Shown here piece after piece: positions 54,787-64,000 of a stretch of DNA of 64,000 bases. The stretch comes from Karstenula rhodostoma CBS 690.94 (taxonomy: Eukaryota > Ascomycota > Dothideomycetes > Pleosporales > Didymosphaeriaceae). A model generated the notes under the pieces. The model made no database searches. It was not told the DNA's origin and worked only from the letters and a program-made list of their open reading frames with translations. Each line of letters starts with the position of its first letter. Position 1 is the first letter of the stretch. The stretch is from assembly GCA_010093485.1 (NCBI GenBank), contig MU001496.1, positions 1,431,666-1,495,665 of the forward strand, read 5' to 3'. Made by a program: the position numbers and the translations under genes.

Positions 54787-57392
54787 GAGAGCGGCGCACA
54801 GGTTTGGTCCACCACGCTCAAAGGGGCGGCGCGGACAGCGGCGCGCCGTGGGACTCGTTCGCTTGGTTTCCAGCAGCAGCGCGCTTTGTGTCGTCTGCGA
54901 TTCGCTCGGGGGGTCTGGGGTATGGATAGGGAGCGGCGGTTCGGGTTCAGGGGCGGTGCCGACAGAACGTGGACGGTGTTGTAGTAGTAATGGGGCGAGA
55001 GCGGGAAGCACGGCGGGTCGCGGGCGCGGTCGCGGGCTGGGCGTATAACGAGGGCGGGAACGTAAGCGGGAGGGAAACGAATGACTGTTACGACATCACA
55101 GAGCGATGCGCGAAGGAAAATAACGAGAGGAAGCAGGCGGGTTAGCGACAAGGCCGAGAAAGCGAGTGTTAACGGCGGGACGGGCTGGTCAGGAGTTGGG
55201 TTGGTCGCGGTGGGCGGAGGCGGAGGCACTGAGGCACACCACGCCTCTTAGCACTGGCCTGAGCTCGGCCTGATTCGCCCGCCCTCCACTGACCTGACTG
55301 ACTGACGTCCGCCGCTGGCACACCCAAGAATAGACCCACGCGCAGCCCTCTAATAACGCAAGCCCTGCGCTGCGCTGGATCGCGGGCTCAGCACCTTGGC
55401 TTACGCACCAACAGCATGCGTCTCACGGCGCTGGGAACGAATGGCGCCCGTCGTCGTGGTGTCGTGGTGGGATGCCAAAGTCGCCTGCGAAGAGCGTGAG
55501 GGTGAGGGTGAGGGTGAGGGTGAGCGTGAGCGTGAGGGTGAGCGTCCGCGCCGCGCCCGCCTCGCTGCGCTGCATGGTGCCCTCTGCCGCCGTGCCCTCT
55601 CTCTCTGCTACCTGCATCCCTCTGCATCCCTCTGCGGCGTCTGCGCCTCGCCTCGCCTGCGCGCGCTGCCGCCGAAGCTCCGGCACGCTCGAGGCCGGGG
55701 CACCGCGCCCACAGCCCCCAGCCCACAGCCCACCGCCCACAGTCCACAGGGGGGTGCTGCCCGGAGCACACGCCTTAATTGGGTGTGAAGACGGCGGCGG
55801 CGGCTGATCTGCCCACTGCGGGCAAGCCTGGCCTAGTCATGGAGCGCCTTTCTCTCCCCATCGTCATCTGTCCAATCTCGGGAGATGCGCACATGGTCCT
55901 TGGAAGACGACACCAGCTTGGACCCTTTCAGCTCGGAGAATATTTCGTCAGACGTCCTTTGCTGCCAACCTTCGACGTTGACATGGAGCGCCTGGGGGCT
56001 CCTGGCAAGGCCGCCGCCGACCGTCTGCGCCATCGCAGCAAAGCATCAAGGCTACCGGGCGCTAGGCCCAGCGGGCCCGCAGAGTCCCCTTTGTCCCGAC
56101 CTCACGCGCTAAACCCAACTCTCGCCCTTCTGCACCGCCGTGTTGAAGGGGCCTCTTCGCCAATCACCAGTCTTGACGCCGCTCGTCACTCAACATACCA
56201 CTGCCGCCAGCGACTAGAGAACAGCTCGTGCGACCTTCGTTTGCTTCCACCGAGCCCTCGTTCTGCACCATCAAGGGGGGGCGAGTGCGAGTGTCTCTCG
56301 CCGACTCGGAAAGCCCCGTAAACACGGGTGGAATCGTCCATCAGTGTACCTTGCAGCATCCACTTGTCTTTGGCATCCGTGTCACTCGAGGCACTCCAAG
56401 CGTCTCAAAACGGTGTGCATGCTGTTGCGCAGAGCCCGCAGCTGGCCCTTTTGGGCCACCACCCATGACTCCTCAGGTTAGCACTGTCGTCTAGCCATGC
56501 GCACCATGCGTCTTGCGCTTGTCGTCAACTCCAAACCAAGACGAGCCAGCTGAGTTTGTGGGCCGAGCAACTGGTAACAAGGGAGGAGGTGCACAGCCTC
56601 ATTAGCCCTACATATCTACCGCGACTATCTCCCATTGGTGCAAGCACACGCGGTACCGTCCCGCGGACATATCCGTGTGCGCGCCGAAGCGGGAAGGAGA
56701 ATTTGTCCGTGCTTGAATTTGTCTCGTCGATGCATTTTCAGGACAGGGCTGCCGCGTCGGCGGCGAGTGTCTGTCATGCATGTAACCTGTCCCTGTTTCT
56801 CCAAAATCGGACCCGGCGTGTGTGGCTCAGACTGCTGGGGCGAGGGTGGCATGCAATGCAACGTTTTTGTGAGGTAGCAGTTGAAAAATCATCCTGGTAA
56901 TAGATGCATTTCAGCGGCACGATCCAAGTCCGTTCTTCTGGGTAGAGCGTGAAAATAATCGCCCATGCCGTGGCTGCGCACATGGAAGCTGCGTGGGGAC
57001 CATCTCTTTTCGATTGGCTGACCTGCAGACAGACGGGGGTATTCTGCAGAGACAAGGATGCACAGCCGGAGCAATTCGGTCACCGAGTAAACTTGCCTTC
57101 TATGTATGTGAGCGTGCGGACTGTTCGCTTTTGTCACTGGCAGTCGAGAGTGTTAGGTTTTTGGCTACCGTAGCATGAGCGCGACCCCTGACCTATAAAA
57201 GTAGGACATTTCCTATCATTACCGGTTCTCTTTGATTTGCTACCTGAGACTCAGGCAGATTGTGTAACCTCTATAAAAAGCGTTGATCTTCTATACAGCC
57301 ACGAAAATAAGTTCAAAAAATGCTGGACAAGAACGCTGGCACTTGTAAGCTCTGCCTCGTTCACATGGCGAGGATGCAGTTATCTCCTATGT
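54787..57392. promoter_or_regulatory. Long GC-rich upstream region of the homeobox gene
   Basis: A 2.6-kb stretch between the homeobox start (leftward) and the 3' end of the HAD gene. No supported gene. It includes a GGTGAG-type hexanucleotide tract (55497-55545) and a CCCACAGCCCACAG run (about 55710-55750). A long regulatory region and leader is typical for a developmental regulator (inference). Confidence 0.45.
55497..55545. repeat. (GTGAGG/GTGAGC)n hexanucleotide repeat
   Basis: About eight contiguous GTGAGN hexamers. Frames through it give Glu-Gly or Arg-Val runs and are not coding evidence. Confidence 0.9.
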
Positions 57393-58422
57393 TTACCACA
57401 CGAGGGCATTGACAATCTCAAGCTGTGCTTCTCCGGTGGTCTTGGTCCAAGACTTCAGTGAGACTGAGCGCATGTCCCGAACGATGAAATCTGCGCCTGC
57501 TTCCTTGAGCTGCTCCAGGGTATGGGTCGTATGCAACGCTACGACTGTGAATCCTGCGGCCTTTCCTGATTTGATTCCAGCAGGTGCGTCTTCGAACACA
57601 ATGATGGAAGGCTGTTCTTCTGACAGTGCGAGCTTCTTTCTTCCTAAGAGGTAGCAGGCAGGGTCGGGTTTGCCGTTATCAACGTCTTCAGCGGTGATAA
57701 GATTCTTTGGATGCGCTAGTTTCATGACATCCAGCCAGCCGGAGACTAGAGGTCGCGTGCCTGATGTAACAATGGCCCAGGGGATGGATTGCTTCTCGAG
57801 CTCTTCTAGAAAAGCACGGGAGCCAGGGATTTCGACTGCGTCCGCGCCAAATTCTATTGGCACCCGCCCTTCTTTCTCGCCAATGTCTATAGCTCGATTA
57901 GCTAGCTACCATGTGGGAACACCACGTGGGGTGCCTACAATCCCAGGTTGCGAGTTTCGGTTCATAGATCTTGAGCACGTCGATCGATCTTCGGCCATGC
58001 GATGTTGCAAGTATAACCTTTGGATCCACACCGATTTCTTTTCCAATCCTGCTTCAGTCAGCATAAGGAACAGCCAACGAGTGATCAGGCCGTGGTGTCG
58101 CCACCAGCTCGAAGGTCGCCTGAGGGTTGTAAGGCGCCTTGAGGAGCTGTGACTGGACCGGGAAGGACAATAACCGGAATTCGAGCTACGCACGCTTGCC
58201 AGTGCTTAACCACGGCTTCGGTTGAGTCGATTATAGTCCCACTGGTGGAGATCAGTATCTGTGGGACAATGTATATAACACGCTAGAATTACTCCATGTC
58301 GAATAGCTAGCGCCGATTAGTATCAAAACAAAGCCTGGAGGACATTCACTTACCATGCCATTGCTGGTGATTGTCTTTGGAGGACCGCTGAAAGACGGCT
58401 CGACGGATTCCGGAACAGTCAT
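57393..58422 (-). CDS. HAD phosphatase, glycerol-3-phosphate/2-deoxyglucose-6-phosphate type
   Basis: Five exons (complement 58354..58422, 58293..58306, 58194..58241, 57939..58048, 57393..57886) encode 244 residues, the usual GPP/DOG length. Exon 2 is only 14 nt (CTATTCGACATGGA) and, with exon 3, builds the catalytic LFDMDGTIIDSTEAVVKHW: Asp26 nucleophile, Asp28 acid/base. Exon 4 gives IGKEIGVDP and ATSHGRRSIDVL; exon 5 gives VTSGTRP (motif II), NGKPDPACYLLG (motif III Lys) and VFEDAPAGIKSGKAAG (motif IV). Introns are 47, 51, 145 and 52-nt class with GT..AG. Family members dephosphorylate glycerol-3-phosphate or hexose-phosphates in the cytosol; which one is not determined. The gene is divergent from NUG1, 469 bp away. 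Confidence 0.9.
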
Positions 58423-58891
58423 CTTTGCGGCGGAAAAAGATTTGGTTTGGTTTGGGAATTCTCAGAGGTTCGAAAATGGAACGCTCGCATGTACAAATAC
58501 TTTCTGACGGATGAGGCGAGATGTTAGAAAATCGTACGTCGTCTGCAAGAGCTTGCCGCATAGGGTATGCCGCCCGCCGACGATAACCTGCAGGATCAGG
58601 CTCACAACCTGTGGAATGGCTACGGGCGTATTTTGTGGGCCGGTAATTGCTCTCGTCAGAGGGGGCTCAGATTTATGGCGTGTGTCTAGCCTGTTTATAC
58701 GCAAGAAAGCAAGTAATCATATTTCCGAGTATGGTCGTCGAGTACGACCCACAATTCGCGCCCGCGCTTCGCCTTTCTGCCCCCGCCCACCGCCAGCGCA
58801 CGTGATCCGAAATCTTGGCAGTCATGAATTTTTGGATTTTGGAGAGCGAGGCGCGCAACACACAAGATCCGCAACCAGCACCAACGCAGTC
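58423..58891. promoter_or_regulatory. Divergent promoter region, HAD phosphatase and NUG1
   Basis: A 469-bp spacer between two start codons facing away from each other. No ORF; no named element identified. Confidence 0.45.
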
Positions 58892-60634
58892 ATGAAAGTC
58901 GGAAGTGAGTGTCCGAGTCTCTAAATACTTGCGATCATACTAACGGCACTCTAGAACCCAAATCAAAGCGCGTACCCGTCCGGCTGAGGCACAAGATCGA
59001 AAAGTCCTCTGCAGCGAAGCAGCGCAAGACGAAGAAGGATGCCAAGAAGGTACAGCAAACAGCACGATACACATAGCACCGGATGCTAAGTACTACAGAA
59101 CCCCGAGTGGCGCTCGAAGATGAAGAAGGACCCCGGCATTCCGAATCTCTTCCCGTACAAGGACAAGATTATACAAGAGATCGAGGAGTCGCGTCGGGTG
59201 AAGGCAGAAGAGCTTGCGCAACGCAGGGAGCAAGCGAAGGAGCAGAGAGCCTCTGGAGAAGCGACAATGGACACTCTTGAAGGCGACGAGGACCTCGCAG
59301 ATGAGCTCGATCTGCTGGAGGAAGAGTCGGATGATGAAGACTCGATGCAGGTTGTGCGTCTATCCGCTTTGTAAAGGGTGGAACAGCAGCTAATTATCGT
59401 ACAGGACAACTCAAATCCCATGGCCGCTTTGCTTGCCTCGGCAAAAGCCCGCGCGGCGAAATTCGAACAGAAGAAGTCGCACGATGAGGAGGCAATGGAC
59501 GAAGACGAGGAATCCGACTTCGAACGCTTTGATCTCGAGGACGACGAGGGTGCGGTCAACGTGCGAAAGGACTCCTCCCGCAAACAGTTCGACAAGGTCT
59601 ATAAGCAGGTCGTGGAAGCCGCCGACGTTGTTCTGTACGTGCTCGACGCTCGAGACCCGCAAGGCACACGGTCAAAAGAGGTGGAGCAGGCTGTCATGGC
59701 AGCCGACAGAGGCGCCAAGCGCATGATTTTCATACTCAACAAGATCGACCTCGTACCGCCTCCCGTTCTTCGGTCGTGGTTGGTTCACCTGCGACGGTCG
59801 TTCCCCACACTTCCACTGCGCGCCTCAAAGTCTGCACCGAATGCGAAGACGTTTGATCACAAGGAGCTCACGATCAAGGGAACATCGGACACTCTTTTCC
59901 GAGCACTCAAGACCTTTTCTGAGGCGAGACAGCTCAAGCGATCAGTCAAGGTTGGCATCATTGGTTACCCCAACGTTGGCAAATCTTCAGTCATCAACGC
60001 GCTTACACAGAAGTTGGGCGGGAGAACTGGCACCTGCCCGGTGGGAGCTGAGGCTGGTGTCACAACGAGCTTGCGCGAAGTGAAGCTCGACAGCAAGCTG
60101 AAGCTTCTTGACTCTCCTGGAATTGTATTTCCCAACGCCGAGGGCGGCAAGAGCAGCAAGGTTGAAGAGAAGGCAAGACTCATCCTGCTGAATGCGATTC
60201 CGCCGAAGGAAATCGACGACCCTGTACCAGCTGTGAACCTGCTTCTCAAGCGACTCTCGGCCACACCAGAGCTCTTCCAGAAGATGGTCGAGGTATACGA
60301 TCTTCCACCCCTACACACTGTCAATGGCGATACTACGACGGACTTCCTGGTGCAAGTCGCGAGGAAGCGCGGTCGTCTAGGCAAAGGCGGCGTCCCTAAC
60401 CTCCACAGCGCAGCGCAGACGGTCATCACAGATTGGCGCGATGGACGAATTCAGGGATGGACCGATCCGCCGGCGTACAAGGCCAGTCTCACCAAGAGCA
60501 ACAAGACTGCTCCTGCTACGAAGGGAGGCCTTGTCGGCGACCAGAAGCAAATTGTCAAGGAGTGGGCCGCTGAGTTCAAGCTCGAGGGTCTGTGGGGTGA
60601 TGAAGCGAACGAGACGGATGCCATGGAGGTGTGA
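58892..60634 (+). CDS. NUG1: NUG1, nucle(ol)ar GTPase for 60S ribosome assembly
   Basis: Four exons (58892..58904, 58955..59049, 59099..59350, 59405..60634) encode 529 residues. The basic N-terminus (KPKSKRVPVRLRHKIEKSS... RKTKKDAKKNPEWRSKMKKDPGIPNLFPYK) is the GN3L/Grn1 RNA-binding region, followed by an acidic linker. The GTPase is circularly permuted, as in the NUG1/GNL3 family: G4 (NKID, residue 232) precedes G1 (GYPNVGKSS, 307-315) and G3 (DSPG, 356). DARDPQGTRSKEVE opens the domain. The protein acts in the nucleus on pre-60S particles and their export. Introns are 50, 49 and 54 nt with CTAAC/CTAAG branch sites. Exon 1 is 13 nt coding. The C-terminus (KEWAAEFKLEGLWGDEANETDAMEV) is complete. 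Confidence 0.94.
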
Positions 60635-61054
60635 GAGGGTGTTTGTGTCGTCCGTACGCTCACGAACTGGTTAATTTTGGCGTTTCTATGGTTGTACAGC
60701 ATCTAAAGTATGACGTGAGTACTATGATAGATCTATGATACCAAACCTGCACAAGCGACGATTTGAATTCCTTTCACCAGCGGCTGTCGTACTCAATCGC
60801 ATATCTAACGGTATCATCACAATCTCATATCTAGCGGTACCATCGCAATAATCGAGAAAACCCTTCAACGACATCGGCGTGTTGTCGGTGCTAGTGTAGG
60901 ATTGTGCACGCGCAAAGCCGTTTTTGGAGCAGTCGCGACTGTGGGGTTCGCCCCGCTTTGCGGCTTGCTTCGGCTCAAAAACCACGCTGCGAGCGACCTC
61001 AGTACAAATATCATACAGCGTCTTCCGCATACTGTTGCTATCATCCATATCACA
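60635..61054. promoter_or_regulatory. Upstream region of P5C dehydrogenase gene
   Basis: A 420-bp spacer between tandem plus-strand genes. A near-direct repeat CTCA(A)T..ATATCTA.CGGTA.CATC occurs twice (about 60793-60850). Confidence 0.45.
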
Positions 61055-63033
61055 ATGTCTTCTCTAAGGACACTGCGGCCAGCTTCGCAATCGCTGAAGG
61101 CACAATGTAGCCCTGCCAGGAGAGGTGTCGCCACCATGGCCAACTTCAAGACACCCACCATCAACAACGAGCCCAATGTGAGTTAGATGCGCTCCAGATT
61201 CTACAATGCTCAAACTGACTTTCTTGTAGCAACACTACACAAAAGGTTCAGTGGAGCGCCAGAAGCTGCAGGACGCAGTCGCAGCTCTGAAGAAACGAAC
61301 ACCACTAGACGTCCCATTGGCAGTCGGCGGAAAGCAGGCACGTAAAGAAAACTGGAAACCCAAGTGTTAACCTACTAATCCTACTAGATCACCAACTCGT
61401 CCATCCTCACACAGCACAACCCTTCCTCACACGCCGATGTCGTCGCCAAGTACTCCAACGCGAGCACAGCAGACGTGAACAAGGCAATTGAAGAGGCTCT
61501 CGCAGCTCAAGAAGCATGGGCAAACCTACCTTTTGCTGACCGTGCTGCCGTTTTCCTGAAAGCAGCAGACCTGATATCGACCAAGTACCGATACGAAATC
61601 ATGGCTGCAACTATGATCGGTGAGCTTCACTGAACGAAATCGGAGGTATATATCGCTAACTCCAATCCAGGACAGGGGAAGAACGCATGGCAAGCGGAGA
61701 TTGACTCTGCAGCAGAGCTGTGCGACTTCTTCAGGTAGGCGAGCATGCTGTGTACCTGCGTCTACGACTGTGGCTAATATTAGCAGGTTTAACGTCAAGT
61801 ACGCAGAGGAGACCTACGGAGAACAGCCCGTGCACAACTCGCCTGGAGTCTGGAAGTACGTAGATGCGCAACACAGCTCCCGTATCCGTGCTAATGAAAT
61901 ACAGCCGCGTCGAGTATCGTCCGCTTGAAGGCTTCGTATACGCGATCTCGCCGTTCAACTTCACTGCTATCGGCGGAAACCTTCCTGCAGCCCCTGCGCT
62001 GATGGGCAACGTCGTGCTATGGAAGCCATCACCATCTGCCATCGCGTCGAACTGGCTCGTGTACCAGATTCTCATCGAGGCAGGCTTGCCGCCAAACGTC
62101 ATTCAGTGGGTGCCTGGTGACGCAGTCGAAGTTACCAAAGCAGTGCTGTCACACCGCCAATTCGCAGCTCTGCACTACACAGGCAGCACAGCCGTGTTCC
62201 GCTCGTTGTACGGCACGATTGCCAACGGTGTAGCCGAGGGAAAATACCAAGGCTATCCTCGCATTGTCGGCGAGACAGGCGGGAAAAACTTCCATCTTGT
62301 CCACCCTAGCGCGGACGTCTCAAACGCGGCAATTCAGACCGTCCGTGGCGCATTCGAGTACCAAGGGCAAAAGTGCAGCGCCTGCTCCCGTCTCTACGTT
62401 CCGAAGTCCATCTGGCCTGAATTCAAGGAGAAGCTCGTCAGTGAGACGGCCGCACTTAAGATCGGCGAGCCCACTGATTTCTCCAACTTCATTGGTCCCG
62501 TCATCCACGAAGGTAGCTTCAAGAAACTCTCCGGCGTTATCGATGAGGCCAAGAATGACAGCGAGCTCGAGCTCCTTGTCGGCGGAAAGTACGACGGAAG
62601 CAAGGGCTACTACATCCACCCAACCATTTACGAGACGACCAACCCTAACCATCGTTTGTTGTCTCAAGAGCTGTTCGGCCCTGTTCTGGTCGCCCACGTA
62701 TACGACGACTCTGTCCCCGACGCCTTTGCCAAAATCTGCAAGCAGATCGACACAACTTCTGAGTATGCTCTCACTGGAGCTGTCTTCGCGCAGGGTCGGG
62801 AAACGATTCGCTTCGCCGAGAACGCTCTACGCAACTCAGCCGGTAACTTCTACGTCAACTGCAAGTGCACTGGTGCTGTAGTTGGCCAGCAGCCATTCGG
62901 TGGATCGCGCGCCAGCGGCACGAACGACAAAGCTGGAAGCGCGACGCTGCTATCCCGCTTCGTCAACATGCGGTCGGTCAAGGAAGAGTTCCTTCCCACG
63001 ACTCAGGTCAACTATCCCAGCAACGAGGTTTAA
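61055..63033 (+). CDS. PUT2: Delta-1-pyrroline-5-carboxylate dehydrogenase, mitochondrial
   Basis: Six exons (61055..61177, 61230..61337, 61388..61619, 61671..61734, 61787..61855, 61905..63033) encode 574 residues. The N-terminus MSSLRTLRPASQSLKAQCSPARRGVATMANF is a mitochondrial presequence. Catalytic residues are Glu322 (VGETGGKNFH) and Cys356 (YQGQKCSACSRLYVP). YAISPFNFTAIGGN, LWKPSPSAIASNW, LHYTGSTAVF, ELFGPVLVAHVY and QQPFGGSRASGTNDKAG are ALDH4-class marks. The enzyme oxidises P5C/glutamate semialdehyde to glutamate with NAD+, the second step of proline breakdown. Intron 2 (61338-61387) has GC rather than GT at its 5' end (CAG|GCACGT), the only choice that keeps frame (KQ|ITNSSIL). The other four introns are 49-52 nt GT..AG. 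A downstream GTAAAG would break frame. Confidence 0.94.
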
Positions 63034-64000
63034 GTCTGTTATGTATTTTTACAGAAGATTGTGTTACGATTGCACGGCGTTGGCGTCCTAGGGATTGAGA
63101 AGTTGTATATTGGCGATATGACCTGGTATCTATGCATCGATGGCGCACATGCGAACGGATACGACTTGTAGCAAAATCAAATCTGTATACTTCACATACC
63201 TTGTTCAGCGACTTGAAAGGCTTGCTCAGACATTGAGGGCCATGCAGGACATGTCATCTTAGACTTCACAATCACTCGACGTGGGCATAGTGTAGTACTA
63301 CGAGTAGGGCTTGATCAATTTCTCAACCGACTAAGTCCAGTTTGATATCTTGACTTGGGCAATTTCTTCCGAGCGAGTGCAGAGGATGGAATTGACATGT
63401 ACTCTATCGAACCAAACGATTTACAGATGCTTAAATGTACATTTTCCCCCTTTCAGCTTGTCCCTGCTGAATTTCCCCGTCGCAGCAGATCAGCACAGCA
63501 CAAGTCCAAGCTTACTTCTAAGTTTCGCAAAGACATCGAGCCAGAGCGCATGACATATCCACGTGGGAAGTTGTTCGATTACGCAGCTTACGCATACATG
63601 GATCTCACTTCGGAGATATGAACTCCCTGCCATGCCAAAGAATATTGGTATTTATAAGGACCCTTCAGCTGCCGGCATTACTGCTCAGAACTCTACGCCC
63701 GGAGATAAAACTGTGCCCCATGTGTCTCAAGCTTGTTGTGCTCGCCCATCTTATAGCCAGATCAGAATCGTCTGCCATGACTGCGGACTGGTACCCCGCT
63801 GAGTAGGGAGCGAGCTAACGTTCGCCAGCTCCGCTGAAGTGAGTCCACCAGAGACCTCGTCCGACGCGTAAAAGCCGTGAGGAGGCAGGCCAATATGTAA
63901 GCAATGATTTGACACATTGGAGTCGCAAGCTCAACCCATTATGGCGGGGTTGGTGGAGCACTGTAAGTTACAGGGGACGCAAGAGTGGAGAACGGGATTG
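63034..64000. other. Right end of window, no firm gene
   Basis: About 970 bp downstream of the P5C dehydrogenase. The only coding-like text is the small frame at 63397-63621 and an overlapping one after it; nothing recognisable. Confidence 0.45.
63397..63621 (+). CDS. Small hypothetical ORF (weak)
   Basis: A 74-codon frame from the ATG at 63397 (MYSIEPNDLQMLKCTFSPF...), ending DLTSEI. It has a plausible amino-acid mix and a basic middle (PRRSRSAQHKSK), but no family, signal peptide or splice evidence. A second frame starts near its stop. It may be an exon of a gene running off the window, a relic, or chance. Confidence 0.2.
   Translation: MYSIEPNDLQMLKCTFSPFQLVPAEFPRRSRSAQHKSKLTSKFRKDIEPERMTYPRGKLFDYAAYAYMDLTSEI

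Noticed and set aside
55779..56321. 180-codon frame upstream of the homeobox gene
   Set aside because: No recognisable features; competing frames in the same GC-rich DNA are equally long.

Overview
This window looks like a chromosomal segment from a filamentous ascomycete (Pezizomycotina, most likely a Dothideomycete). Genes are short-spaced and carry small introns, mostly 41-72 nt, with GT..AG ends and CTAAC/CTGAC branch sites. The gene set includes fungal families (a DUF6606/DUF3638/DUF3645 giant, DUF6604, F-box, MFS sugar transporter). One AT-rich island has in-frame TAA codons of the kind left by RIP.

Left part (1-26.6 kb): a secreted FAD oxidoreductase (partial), an aldo-keto reductase divergent from a FAM192A/FYV6 protein, then a ~3155-residue three-exon DUF3638-type protein (4.6-14.1 kb) and an orphan HEMAH putative metallopeptidase. 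A poorly coding, repeat-bearing stretch follows (17.1-19.9 kb; a broken gene, an (EP)n hexanucleotide tract interrupted by an 85-N gap). After it come an F-box gene, a DUF6604 gene and an MFS sugar transporter.

Middle (26.9-35.7 kb): an accessory region. It opens with a degenerate ~172-bp tandem satellite of about 16 units (26.94-29.69 kb), each unit carrying ACGCGA boxes and the inverted CTCGCGTTT. Next are an orphan basic protein gene with a frame problem and two related, inactivated F-box/leucine-rich pseudogenes on the minus strand.

Right part (35.8-64 kb): mostly housekeeping genes. ATP10 (ATP synthase assembly), GOS1 (Golgi SNARE), RPL35, ERG8 (phosphomevalonate kinase), a 1294-residue PPR protein, and a prolidase-type aminopeptidase. 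An AT-rich RIP-like relic (48.9-49.7 kb) separates these from a homeobox transcription factor with a 2.6-kb upstream region, a HAD sugar-phosphate/glycerol-phosphate phosphatase, the NUG1 ribosome-assembly GTPase and delta-1-pyrroline-5-carboxylate dehydrogenase. No fungal operon logic is seen. Several genes are divergent pairs sharing short promoters (AKR/FAM192A, GOS1/RPL35, ERG8/PPR, HAD/NUG1). No tRNA, rRNA or CRISPR array was recognised. All intron models were made by eye from frame continuity and splice signals.
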